The position numbers and the translations under genes were made by a program. A stretch of 64,000 bases of DNA from NCBI GenBank assembly GCA_014650015.1, contig BMUD01000019.1:81112-145111 (forward strand), given 5' to 3'. The notes under the pieces were generated by a model. The model made no database searches. It was not told the DNA's origin and was given only the letters and a program-made list of their open reading frames with translations. Positions 1-11,365 of this stretch are shown one piece after another (within the stretch, counting starts at the first letter, position 1; every line of letters starts with the position of its first letter). This DNA is from Streptomyces griseoloalbus (GTDB lineage: Bacteria; Actinomycetota; Actinomycetes; Streptomycetales; Streptomycetaceae).

Positions 1-26
1 CGTCGACGATCGTGGATGCGCGATAG

Positions 27-1142
<1,116 letters not shown>

Positions 1143-1162
1143 TCCGACCCGCTTCGGGCCAC

Positions 1163-1195
1163 GGGCCCCGTACCGGTTGTGCCGGTGCGGGGCCC
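1163..1195. terminator. Hairpin terminator between mdh and the convergent MarR-GNAT gene
   Basis: GGGCCCCGTACCGG (1163-1176) pairs with CCGGTGCGGGGCCC (1182-1195): 14 pairs, one of them G-T, around a 5-base loop. It sits 20 bases past the mdh stop and 25 bases from the stop of the convergent gene, so it probably serves both. There is no U-tract, which is normal in Streptomyces. Confidence 0.75.
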
Positions 1196-1220
1196 GCCGC
1201 GTTCAGCGCGTCGGGCGCGT

Positions 1221-2123
1221 TCAGCGGCCCAGGCGCTTCTCGAACCAGTGGTCGGCGTAGACGTGCTCGGCGTAGGCCGGGATCTCGGTGTAGCCGCACG
1301 CCCGGTACATCGCCTGCGCCTCGGTGAGCGCCGCGTGCGTGTCCAGTCGTACGACGGTCCAGTCGCGGCGCAGCGCCTCCACCTCCAGCGCGTCGAGGAC
1401 GCGGCGCGCCAGACCCAGCCGCCGGGCGTCGGGGTGCACCCAGACGTGCCGGATCTCGCCGGTCCCGGCCGCCTGCCGCCGCAGCGCCCCGCAGCCCACC
1501 GGGCGGCCCTCCTCGTACGCCACGAAGAACGCGCCCGCCTCCCCCGACACCTCGTCCGGGCCCACCAGGTCCGTCCGGTCGAAGCCCTCGGGGAAGCGGA
1601 CGTCGAGCTCGTCGGCGTAGGCGTCCAGGCAGGCGCGGGCGTCCGGGGCGTGACCGTCGACGTGCTCGACGGTGATCGCCGCCAGCCGCAGCAGGCGCCG
1701 GACGGTGGCCATCGCCTCGCAGAGCCGCGCCCGCCGGCCGGTGTCCAGCCCCGCCAGCACCCCGGCGGCGAGCGAGTCGGCCCGGCGGTTCTGCTCGGTG
1801 ACCTCGACGCGCCCGGCCGGGGTCAGCCGGACCGTGCGCAGCCGGCTGTCGTGCGGGTGCACGCTCAGCCGGACCATGCCCTGCCGTTCGAGCGTCTTCG
1901 TCATCCGGCTCAGATACCCGGCGTCCAGACCGAGCCGGCTCCTCAGCTCGCGCAGCAGGACCCCGTCCGGGCCGTCGTGCTCCGCGATCTCGAACAGCAG
2001 CCGGGCCTCGCCGAGCGGCCGGTCCTGGCCGAGGTAGTGGTCGTTGAGGGCGCCGATCCGGCGCGTGAAGTAGCGATGGAACCGGCGGAAGTCCGCCACC
2101 TGCTCCGTCGACACCGACTCCAT
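1221..2123 (-). CDS. MarR-family regulator fused to a GNAT N-acetyltransferase
   Basis: Residues 1 to about 140 form a MarR winged helix (RELRSRLGLDAGYLSRMTK recognition region; SRLRTVRLTPAGR wing). Residues from about 150 to 300 form a GNAT domain with an acetyl-CoA loop of the RRLGLARRVL type and the typical C-terminal MYRACGYTEI strand. This bifunctional architecture is common in actinobacteria; the ligand and acetyl acceptor are unknown. A perfect palindrome lies 3 bases before the start codon (2127-2144), so autorepression is likely. The gene is divergent from the betaine operon that starts at 2349, which makes that operon a possible second target. Confidence 0.9.
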   Translation of the reverse strand: MESVSTEQVADFRRFHRYFTRRIGALNDHYLGQDRPLGEARLLFEIAEHDGPDGVLLRELRSRLGLDAGYLSRMTKTLERQGMVRLSVHPHDSRLRTVRLTPAGRVEVTEQNRRADSLAAGVLAGLDTGRRARLCEAMATVRRLLRLAAITVEHVDGHAPDARACLDAYADELDVRFPEGFDRTDLVGPDEVSGEAGAFFVAYEEGRPVGCGALRRQAAGTGEIRHVWVHPDARRLGLARRVLDALEVEALRRDWTVVRLDTHAALTEAQAMYRACGYTEIPAYAEHVYADHWFEKRLGR

Positions 2124-2126
2124 GGT

Positions 2127-2144
2127 CTTTGACCTTAGTCAAAG
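2127..2144. promoter_or_regulatory. MarR-type operator abutting the start codon of the MarR-GNAT gene
   Basis: CTTTGAC-CTTA-GTCAAAG is a perfect 7-bp inverted repeat with a 4-base centre, the classic symmetry and spacing of MarR operators. It begins only 4 bases upstream of the first codon of the regulator, so the transcript is probably nearly leaderless and bound protein would occlude the promoter. Autoregulation is inferred from position. Confidence 0.7.
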
Positions 2145-2348
2145 GATCGCGGGGGGACCGGAGGTGGCCCTGCCGCACCACGGAACGCAAGCCATTTCTC
2201 CCATTCGCCCTCATGTTCCGTGAGCCGGCGCACTTTCGGCCGTGGATCGCGCATGCATTCGGGGGCGAAGGGCAGGCGCACCCGGTCCCGTGGGTCACAC
2301 CCGTGTGACGCACGGGCGCCGAACAGGAACGGAAGGCAGTAACCGATC

Positions 2349-3869
2349 ATGGCGGACAGCACAGAACGTCGGGCGCGCGACACCATCCACGCCGGGGGCG
2401 AGTGGCGCGCGGCCGTCTCGGGGGCCACGCGCGAGATCCTCGACCCCGCGGACGCCCTGCCGTTCGCCGTGGTCGCCGAGGGCGACGAGAAGGACACCGA
2501 CCTCGCGGTGGCCGCCGCCCGGCGCGCCTTCGACGCGGGCCCGTGGCCGCACACGCCCGTCGCCGAGCGGGCCGCCCTGCTGCGCCGCGTCGCCGACCTG
2601 CTCGTACGGGACCGGGAGACGCTCGGTCTGCTGGAGAGCCGGGACGCGGGCAAGACCGTCGAGGAGGGGCGCGTCGACATCGACTGCGTCGCCGACGCCT
2701 TCCGCTACTTCGCCGACCTGGTCGCCGGGGAGGCCCCCGGACGGGTCGTCGACGCGGGCTCGCCCGACATCCACAGCGTGGTCGTGCACGAGCCGGTCGG
2801 CGTCTGCGCGATGATCACGCCCTGGAACTACCCGCTGCTCCAGGCCAGCTGGAAGATCGCCCCCGCCCTCGCGGCCGGCAACACCTTCGTGATCAAACCC
2901 AGCGAGATCACCCCGCTCACCACCGTCGCGCTCATCGAGCTGCTGACCGAGGCCGGGCTGCCCACCGGGGTCGCCAACATCGTCACCGGGCCCGGTCACA
3001 CCGTCGGCGCCCGGCTCGCCGAGCACCCCGACGTCGACCTGGTCTCCTTCACCGGCGGCCTGGCCAGCGGCACCAAGGTCGCCCAGGCCGCCGCCCCGAG
3101 CGTGAAGAAGGTCGCCCTCGAACTCGGCGGCAAGAACCCCAACGTCGTCTTCGCCGACGCCTGCGCCACCGAGGAGGGCTTCGACACCGCCGTCGACCAG
3201 GCCCTCAACGCGGCCTTCATCCACAGCGGCCAGGTCTGCTCGGCGGGCGCGCGGCTGATCGTCGAGGAGTCGGTCCGCGACCGCTTCGTCACCGAACTCG
3301 CCCGCCGCGCCGGGAGGATCAGGCTCGGCCGGGGCACCGCGGACGGCGTCGAGTGCGGGCCGCTGGTCTCCGAGCAGCAGCGGGCGAAGGTCGAGGCGTA
3401 CGTCGAGTCCGCGCTCAAGGAGGGCGCGGTGCTGCGCTCCGGCGGCAAGCGGCCCGCGCCCTGCGCGGAGCGCCCCGAGGCCGGCTACTTCTACGAGCCG
3501 ACCGTCCTGGACCGCTGCCACCGCGAGATGCGGGTCGTGCGCGAGGAGGTCTTCGGGCCGGTCCTCACCGTCGAGACCTTCCGCACCGAGGACGAGGCCG
3601 TCACCCTCGCCAACGACACCGAGTACGGGCTGGCCGGCGCCGTATGGACCGCCGACGCGGGGCGCGCCCGCCGGGTGGCCGGACGGCTGCGCCACGGCAC
3701 CGTATGGATCAACGACTTCCACCCCTACCTCCCGCAGGCGGAGTGGGGCGGCTTCGGCAGGAGCGGAGTGGGCCGCGAGCTCGGCCCGGCCGGACTCGCC
3801 GAGTACCGCGAGACCAAGCACGTCTACCAGAACCTGGCGCCCAGGCCGGTGCGCTGGTTCGCGGGCTGA
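2349..3869 (+). CDS. betB: Betaine-aldehyde dehydrogenase
   Basis: NAD(P)-dependent aldehyde dehydrogenase of 506 residues, probably oxidising betaine aldehyde to glycine betaine. Family landmarks are visible: the PWNYPLLQASWKIAPAL segment, the general-base glutamate in LELGGKNPN (about 260), the nucleophilic cysteine in SGQVCSAG (about 295), and EEVFGPV. The sequence GQVCSAG resembles the betaine-aldehyde subgroup. It starts an operon with a GMC oxidoreductase and a quaternary-amine ABC transporter, which supports this substrate. The ATG at 2349 follows GGAAGG. Another aldehyde substrate is possible. Confidence 0.88.
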   Translation: MADSTERRARDTIHAGGEWRAAVSGATREILDPADALPFAVVAEGDEKDTDLAVAAARRAFDAGPWPHTPVAERAALLRRVADLLVRDRETLGLLESRDAGKTVEEGRVDIDCVADAFRYFADLVAGEAPGRVVDAGSPDIHSVVVHEPVGVCAMITPWNYPLLQASWKIAPALAAGNTFVIKPSEITPLTTVALIELLTEAGLPTGVANIVTGPGHTVGARLAEHPDVDLVSFTGGLASGTKVAQAAAPSVKKVALELGGKNPNVVFADACATEEGFDTAVDQALNAAFIHSGQVCSAGARLIVEESVRDRFVTELARRAGRIRLGRGTADGVECGPLVSEQQRAKVEAYVESALKEGAVLRSGGKRPAPCAERPEAGYFYEPTVLDRCHREMRVVREEVFGPVLTVETFRTEDEAVTLANDTEYGLAGAVWTADAGRARRVAGRLRHGTVWINDFHPYLPQAEWGGFGRSGVGRELGPAGLAEYRETKHVYQNLAPRPVRWFAG

Positions 3870-3962
3870 GCCGCCGCGACCGCCGGACGGGCCCACGCGC
3901 CGCCCTCTCCCGACGTCGCCGTCCACCCACCTGTCCCGAGTCCCCGGAGGAGTACCACCCCG

Positions 3963-5515
3963 ATGCCGGATCACACCCACGAAAACGCGCAGGATCACGC
4001 CCCCACATACGACTACGTCGTCATAGGCGGCGGCACCGCAGGTTCCGTCATCGCCTCCCGGCTGACCGAGAACCCGGACGTCACCGTCGCCGTCATCGAG
4101 GGCGGCCCCAGCGACGTCGGCCGCGACGACGTGCTGACCCTGCGCCGCTGGATGGGCCTGCTCGGCGGCGAGCTCGACTACGACTACCCCACCACCGAGC
4201 AGCCGCGCGGCAATTCGCACATCCGGCACAGCCGCGCCCGGGTGCTCGGCGGCTGCTCCTCGCACAACACGCTCATCGCGTTCAAGCCGCTGCCGTCCGA
4301 CTGGGACGAATGGGAGCGGGCCGGCGCCAAGGGCTGGGGCGCGGTGCAGATGGAGGCGTACTACGCCCGCCTCAAGAACAACATCGTCCCGGTCGACGAG
4401 AAGGACCGGAACGCCATCGCCCGCGACTTCGTCGACTCCGCGCAGGCCGCCTTGGACGTGCCGCGCGTGGAGGGCTTCAACAGCAAGCCGTTCCACGACG
4501 GCGTCGGCTTCTTCGACCTCGCCTACCACCCGGAGAACAACAAGCGCTCGTCGGCGTCGGTGGCGTACCTCCACCCGGTGATGGACGACCGCCCCAACCT
4601 GACGATCCTGCTGGAGACCTGGGCGTACCGGCTGGAGCTGAACGGCACCCGCGCCGAGGGCGTCCACGTGCGCACCAAGGACGGCGAGGAGATCCTCGTC
4701 CGTGCCCGGGGCGAGGTGGTGCTGTGCGCCGGCGCCGTCGACTCGCCCCGGCTGCTGCTGCACTCCGGCATCGGCCCGAAGGCCGACCTGGAGGCGCTCG
4801 GCATACCCGTGACGCACGATCTTCCCGGCGTCGGCGAGAACCTGCTCGACCACCCCGAGTCGGTGATCGTCTGGGAGACGAACGGACCCATCCCGCAGAA
4901 CTCCGCGATGGACTCCGACGCCGGCCTGTTCGTACGCCGCGACCCCGGACACCCGGGTCCCGACCTGATGTTCCACTTCTACCAGATCCCCTTCACGGAC
5001 AACCCGGAGCGACTGGGCTACCGGCGCCCGGAGTTCGGCGTCTCCATGACCCCGAACATCCCCAAGCCGAAGAGCCGCGGCCGGCTGTACCTGACCAGCG
5101 CCGACCCGTCCGTGAAGCCGGCCCTCGACTTCCGCTACTTCACCGACGAGGACGACTACGACGGCCGGACCCTCGTCGACGGCATCCGCATCGCCCGCCG
5201 GATCGCGGCGACCGAACCGCTGGCCGGCTGGCTCAAGCGCGAGGTGGCCCCCGGCCCGGACATCACCGGCGACGAGGAGCTCGGCGAGTACGCCCGTAAG
5301 GTCGCGCACACCGTCTACCACCCGGCCGGCACCTGCAGGATGGGTGCCGCCAACGACGAACTGGCCGTCGTCGACCCCGAGTTGCGGATCCGCGGCCTGG
5401 AGGGCATCCGGATCGCGGACGCCTCCGTCTTCCCGACCATGACCGCCGTGAACCCGATGATCGGGGTCCTCATGGTCGGGGAGCGCGCCGTCGACCTGAT
5501 CGGTGGTGACGCGTG

Positions 5516-5516
<1 letters not shown>
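3963..5516 (+). CDS. GMC-family oxidoreductase, probable choline dehydrogenase
   Basis: FAD-dependent enzyme of 517 residues, expected to oxidise choline to betaine aldehyde, the step before the upstream dehydrogenase. The dinucleotide motif [14 protein letters not shown] is near residues 21-34, the GMC signature [11 protein letters not shown] near 90, and the catalytic His region [10 protein letters not shown] and [11 protein letters not shown] are at the C-terminus. An AGGAG-type ribosome site precedes the ATG. The stop shares bases with the next start (TGATG at 5514-5518), so it is translationally coupled to the transporter ATPase. Assignment as choline dehydrogenase rests on context as well as homology. 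Confidence 0.87.
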
Positions 5517-6708
<1,192 letters not shown>

Positions 6709-6709
<1 letters not shown>

Positions 6710-8658
6710 TGGCGACGCTCACAGCCACGACCCCGAAGGCCCCGCCGCCGGGCATCCTGACCAGCCGAACCGCGCGCAAGCTCGTCGTGCTCGCGGTGGC
6801 CGCCGCCGTCCTGGTCCCCCTGGCCGCCACCCGCTGGACCGACGGCACCTGGCCCGACGCCCTCACCATCGACCTCTCCCGACCCCTCGGCGACGCCAGC
6901 GACTGGATCATCGACAACCGCGACAGCCACCCGCTGTTCCTGTACTTCTTCGGCCACGTCAGCAACGCCGTCGTCATCGCCGTACGCGCCGTCTACCTCG
7001 CCCTCCTCGCCGTCGGCTGGGCGGGGGTGACCGCCGTCGCCGGCCTGGTCGCCTGGCGTGTCGCGGGTGCCGGGCTCGCTCTCGCAACCGCCGCCGCGTT
7101 CGTCGCCTGCGGACTGCTCGGCATGTGGGTGCCGACCATGCAGACGCTCGCCCTGATGGCCGTGGCGGTCGCCGCGTCCGTCGTCGTCGGCACCCTGCTG
7201 GGGCTCGCCGCCGGACTGTCCGACCGGATGAACCGCGCCCTGCGCCCGGTCCTCGACACCATGCAGGTGCTCCCGGCCTTCGCCTACCTCCTGCCCGTCG
7301 TCCTGGTCTTCGGCATCGGCGTCCCGGCGGCCGTCCTGGCCACCGTCGTCTACGCCGCCCCGCCCATGGCCCGCCTCACCGCGCTCGGTCTGCGGGGCGC
7401 CGACAAGGAGGTGCTGGAGGCGGTCGAGTCGCTCGGGGCCACCGCCCGTCAGCGCCTGCTGACCGCCCGTCTCCCGCTGGCCCGCAAGGAACTGCTCCTC
7501 GGCCTCAACCAGACGATCATGATGGCGCTGTCCATGGCCGTCATCGCCTCCGTGATCGGCGCCGGCGGTCTCGGCGACCGCGTCTACCAGGCGCTGGCCT
7601 CGGTCGACGTGGGCGCCGCGCTCGCCGCCGGCATCCCCATCGTGCTGCTCGCCGTCGTCCTCGACCGGGTGACCGGCGCGGCCGGAGCGCGGCTCGGGCA
7701 GCCGCCCGCGCCGAACGCCCGCGCGCTGGGGGCGTACGCGCTCGCCGCCGCCGTGGCCGTCGCGGTCGCCGGACGTCTCGCGGGCCGCCTGGAGTGGCCC
7801 GACGGGTGGGTCGTGGGCATCGCCGAGCCGGTCAACCGGGCCGTCGACTGGATGACCGCCCACCTCTACTCGGGCGTCCCCGTCATCGGCGGCACCGCCG
7901 ACTGGGCGGGCCACTTCACCACCTGGGTCCTCGACCCGCTCCGGGACGGCCTGCAGTGGCTGCCCTGGTGGGCGGTGCTCCTGATCGTCGCCGCCCTGGC
8001 CTGGCCGATCGGCACCTGGCGCACCGCGCTCACCGCCGTCCTCGCCATGGCCGCGATCGGGGTGCTCGGCGTGTGGAAGCCGTCCCTGGACACGCTGTCG
8101 CAGGTCCTCGCCGCCGTCGCCGTCACCCTCGTCATCGGCTTCGCGACCGGGATCGCGGCCGCCCGCAGCGACCGCTTCGAACGGCTGCTGCGGCCGGTCC
8201 TGGACGTGTTCCAGACGATGCCGCAGTTCGTGTACCTGATCCCGGTCGTCGCCCTGTTCGGCGTCGGCCGTGCCCCGGCCGTCGCCGCCGCGGTCGTCTA
8301 CGCGCTGCCGGCCGTCGTCCGCATCACCACCCAGGGCCTGCGCCAGGTGGACCCGGCCGCCCTGGAATCGGCCCGCTCGCTCGGCGCGAGCGGCGCCCAG
8401 CAGTTGCGCCAGGTCCAGCTTCCGCTGGCCCGCCCGGCCCTGCTGCTCGCCGTCAATCAGGGCGTGGTCCTGGTCCTCGCCGTCGTCATCATCGGCGGCC
8501 TGGTCGGCGGTGGCGCGCTCGGCTACGACGTCGTCTTCGGACTCGCCCAGGGCGACCTGGCGACCGGCCTGGTGGCCGGGGCCGCGATCGTCTGCCTGGG
8601 CCTGATGCTCGACCGGGTGACACAGCCGACCGAACGCCGTGCGACGAAGGGAGCGTGA
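6709..8658 (+). CDS. Glycine betaine ABC transporter, fused double permease
   Basis: Membrane protein of about 649 residues with two complete permease halves. Each half carries its own EAA-type loop: EAVESLGATARQRLLTARLP near residue 245 and LESARSLGASGAQQLRQVQL near 555. Each loop is followed by the conserved LNQT/VNQG helix. A usual ProW/OpuAB subunit has about 280 residues and works as a dimer, so this is a tandem fusion of two permeases into a pseudodimer. The ATG at 6709 overlaps the ATPase stop; the alternative GTG is at 6706. The binding lipoprotein starts 2 bases after its stop. Confidence 0.92.
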
Positions 8659-8660
8659 CC

Positions 8661-9617
8661 ATGCGACCGCGTACCACCACGGCGGTGGCCGCCGGCTCCG
8701 CGCTCCTGCTGCTGACCGGCTGCGGTGCCGCCGACATGACCAAGCAGGCGTCACCGTTCGCGAACGCCCAGGGCGCCCGGACGGTCACCCTGTCCGTGCA
8801 GTCCTGGGTGGGCGCGCAGGCCAATGTGGCCGTCGCCCGGTACCTGCTGGAGCACGAGCTCGGTTACCGCGTCGACACCGTCCAGGTCGACGAGGTGCCC
8901 GCCTGGGACGCGCTCAGCCAGGGCCGGGTCGACGCGATCCTGGAGGACTGGGGCCACCCCGAGCAGGAACAGCGCTACGTGGAGGACAAGAGGACGATCG
9001 CGCCCGGCGGCGACCTCGGTGTCACCGGGCACATCGGCTGGTTCGTGCCGACGTACTTCGCCAAGCGGCACCCGGACGTCACCGACTGGAAGAACCTCGA
9101 CACGTACGCCGAGCAGTTCCGCACCCCGGAGAGCGGCGGCAAGGGCCAGCTGATGGACGGCTCACCGTCCTACGTCACCAACGACAAGGCGCTGGTGAAG
9201 AACCTGAAGCTGGACTACCAGGTGGTGTTCGCCGGCTCCGAGGCCGCGCAGATCACCCAGATCAAGCAGTTCGCCAAGGAGAAGAAGCCCTTCCTCACCT
9301 ACTGGTACACACCCCAGTGGCTGTTCGAGAAGGTGCCCATGACCGAGGTGAAGCTGCCCGCGTACCAGGAGGGCTGCGACGCCGACCCGGAAAAGGTCGC
9401 CTGCGCCTACCCGGTCACGCCGCTGCAGAAGTACCTCAACGCGGACTTCGCGAAGGACGGCGGCGACGCGGCGGACTTCCTGAGGAAGTTCAGGTGGACC
9501 ACCGAGGACCAGAACGAGGTCTCCCTGATGATCGCCGAGCAGAAGCTCCCGGCCGAGGAGGCGGCGAAGAAGTGGGTGGACAGCCACGAGTCCGTCTGGA
9601 ACAAGTGGCTGCCCTGA
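8661..9617 (+). CDS. Glycine betaine-binding lipoprotein of the ABC importer
   Basis: Periplasm-facing solute receptor of 318 residues, OpuAC family. The N-terminus has a short charged segment (MRPRTTT), a hydrophobic core and the lipobox LLTGC at about residues 18-22, so it is anchored on the outer face of the membrane. The mature part is typical of the family (SWVGAQANVAVARYLLEHE at the start, LEDWGHPEQ, and C-terminal WVDSHESVWNKWLP). It is the last gene of the betaine operon and stops 3 bases from the end of the convergent gene at 9621. The ATG at 8661 follows GGGAG. Confidence 0.92.
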   Translation: MRPRTTTAVAAGSALLLLTGCGAADMTKQASPFANAQGARTVTLSVQSWVGAQANVAVARYLLEHELGYRVDTVQVDEVPAWDALSQGRVDAILEDWGHPEQEQRYVEDKRTIAPGGDLGVTGHIGWFVPTYFAKRHPDVTDWKNLDTYAEQFRTPESGGKGQLMDGSPSYVTNDKALVKNLKLDYQVVFAGSEAAQITQIKQFAKEKKPFLTYWYTPQWLFEKVPMTEVKLPAYQEGCDADPEKVACAYPVTPLQKYLNADFAKDGGDAADFLRKFRWTTEDQNEVSLMIAEQKLPAEEAAKKWVDSHESVWNKWLP

Positions 9618-9620
9618 CGC

Positions 9621-10370
9621 TCACTTCGGCAGCAGCTCGGCCGCGATCTCCCGCAGCGCCCGCGCGGCGCGCAGCTGGAGTCCGGGCCCGAACGTGATGC
9701 GGGTGGCCCCGAGTGCGCCGAGTTCGGCGGGCGAGGGGCCCCGGCCGGGCAGCGCGTTCACGTTCAGCGGCCCCTCGATCCCCGAGCGCAGCAGGGGCAG
9801 CACGCCGGCCGGGGCGCCGATCGGATACACGCAGTCGGCGCCCGCGGCCACGTACAACGCCGCACGCTCGATGACCCGTTCGGGGTCGGTGATCCCCCTG
9901 ACGAACGTGTCGATCCGGGCGTTGAGGAACAGCCGGTCCCCGGCCGCCGCCCGCACCTCGGCCAGCCGGTCGGCGTGCCGGTGCGGGTCCTGGAGCACCC
10001 CGTCCTCGGAGTCCTCCAGGTTGCAGCCCACGGCGCCCGCCTCCAGCAGCCGCTCCACCAGCTCCTTCGGCGCCAGCCCGTACCCTCCCTCGACGTCCGC
10101 CGACACCGGCACGTCCACCGCCCGGGTGATGCGTGCGACCGCCGCGAACATCTCGTCCGCCGGGGTCCGCCCGTCCTCGTGGCCGAGGGAGGCGGCGACC
10201 CCGGCGCTGGGCGTCGCGAGCGCCGGGAACCCGGCCTCCGCGAACACCCGGGCACTGGCCGCGTCCCAGGGGCCGGGCAGGACCAGCGGATCGCCGGGGG
10301 CACGGTGGTGGTGCAGGGCGCGGAAGACGCCGGCCCCGTCCGGCCCCGCGTGCTCCCCGGCGGTCACCAC
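9621..10370 (-). CDS. Isocitrate lyase / phosphoenolpyruvate mutase superfamily protein
   Basis: TIM-barrel protein of about 249 residues. The PEP-mutase pattern is visible: LVLPGPWDAASARVFAEAGF near residues 30-50, SADVEGGYG with the Mg-binding acidic residues near 93-101, and GCNLEDSE near 118. The isocitrate lyase KKCGH motif is absent, so the relation is to the carboxyphosphonoenolpyruvate mutase/2-methylisocitrate lyase-like branch; the actual substrate is unknown. GTG at 10370 or 10367 overlaps the stop of the preceding AhpD-like gene, giving a three-gene leftward operon. Confidence 0.82.
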   Translation of the reverse strand: MVTAGEHAGPDGAGVFRALHHHRAPGDPLVLPGPWDAASARVFAEAGFPALATPSAGVAASLGHEDGRTPADEMFAAVARITRAVDVPVSADVEGGYGLAPKELVERLLEAGAVGCNLEDSEDGVLQDPHRHADRLAEVRAAAGDRLFLNARIDTFVRGITDPERVIERAALYVAAGADCVYPIGAPAGVLPLLRSGIEGPLNVNALPGRGPSPAELGALGATRITFGPGLQLRAARALREIAAELLPK

Positions 10371-10813
10371 TGCGTGCTCCCGGGAGGGATCCGCCGGCCC
10401 ACCATCAGCCGGTTCCAGCTGTTGATGACGGTGATCAGGGCGACGAGGTGGGCGAGCCGGGCCTCGTCGAAGTGCCGGGCGGCCCGCTCGTACACCTCGT
10501 CGGGCACGAAACCCTCGGTCAGCACGGTGACCGCCTCCGTCAGCGCCAGCGCGGCCCGTTCCCGCGCGTCGAAGGCGTCCCCGGCCTCCTCCCAGGCGTC
10601 CAGCAGATCGAGCTGCGACTCGCTCACCACCCCGTCCTTCCGGGCGATCGCGAGATGCATGTCGAGGCAGAACGCGCAGTGGTTGAGCTGCGAGGCCCGG
10701 ATCTGGACCAGCTCGGCCAGCCCGGGATCGCCGAGGCCCTTCTTTGCGGCGGTGCTCACGGCCAGCAGGGCGGTGCGGACACCGGCGTCGAGGTGGGTCG
10801 TGCGAGCCGTCAC
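10364..10813 (-). CDS. AhpD-like / carboxymuconolactone decarboxylase family protein (second copy)
   Basis: Small all-helical protein of 149 residues with the CxxC redox motif HCAFCLDMH near residues 48-56 and the TEAVTVLTEGFVPDEVYERA segment. The family includes alkylhydroperoxidase AhpD, whose two cysteines and nearby histidine reduce peroxides. The GTG start at 10813 overlaps the stop of the neighbouring paralogue (GTGA), so the two are coupled. It is clearly a tandem duplicate of 10810-11319. The substrate is unknown. Confidence 0.85.
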   Translation of the reverse strand: MTARTTHLDAGVRTALLAVSTAAKKGLGDPGLAELVQIRASQLNHCAFCLDMHLAIARKDGVVSESQLDLLDAWEEAGDAFDARERAALALTEAVTVLTEGFVPDEVYERAARHFDEARLAHLVALITVINSWNRLMVGRRIPPGSTQW

Positions 10814-11319
10814 GCGTGCTGCCCCGGCGTGTAGTGGCCCGGAGTCTTCCGGCACGTCACACCGAACCGGTTCCACGCGTTGATCACCGTGATCGCGGCG
10901 ATCAGCTGCGCCAGCTCCGCCTCCTCGAAGTGCTTGGCGGCCCGCTCGTACACCTCGTCGGGCACGAAGCCGTCCGTCAGCACCGTCACGGCCTCCGTCA
11001 GCTCGAGCGCCGCGAGCTCCTTCTCCGTGTAGAAGTGCCGCGACTCGTCCCAGGCGCTGAGCTGGATGATCCGCTCGACGCTCTCGCCGGCCGCGAGCGC
11101 GTCCTTGGTGTGCATGTCCAGGCAGAAGGCGCAGTGGTTGATCTGGGAGGCGCGGATCTGCACCAGTTCGCGCAGCGTGGGGTCGAGACCCTTCCGGGCG
11201 GCGGCGTCCAGCCGGACCATCGCCTTGTAGACCTCGGGGGCGTGCTCGGCCCACTCCAGCCGGACGGGCAGCTCGGTGGCGTACGAAGGTGCCGTGGTCA
11301 TCGTCTCGGTGTTCGTCAT
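10810..11319 (-). CDS. AhpD-like / carboxymuconolactone decarboxylase family protein (first copy)
   Basis: Protein of 169 residues with HCAFCLDMH (CxxC) near residues 71-79 and VTVLTDGFVPDEVYERAAKH, collinear with the following gene. It probably acts as a thiol-dependent peroxidase or in a related redox role. It is the first gene of a leftward operon with its paralogue and a PEP-mutase-like enzyme, and divergent from a MocR-type regulator only 46 bases away. MocR proteins often control the adjacent divergent gene, so control by that regulator is likely. Confidence 0.87.
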   Translation of the reverse strand: MTNTETMTTAPSYATELPVRLEWAEHAPEVYKAMVRLDAAARKGLDPTLRELVQIRASQINHCAFCLDMHTKDALAAGESVERIIQLSAWDESRHFYTEKELAALELTEAVTVLTDGFVPDEVYERAAKHFEEAELAQLIAAITVINAWNRFGVTCRKTPGHYTPGQHA

Positions 11320-11365
11320 GCCTCGACCCTAGAAGGGGAGCAGCCCAGGAGTATGGTCCATTTCC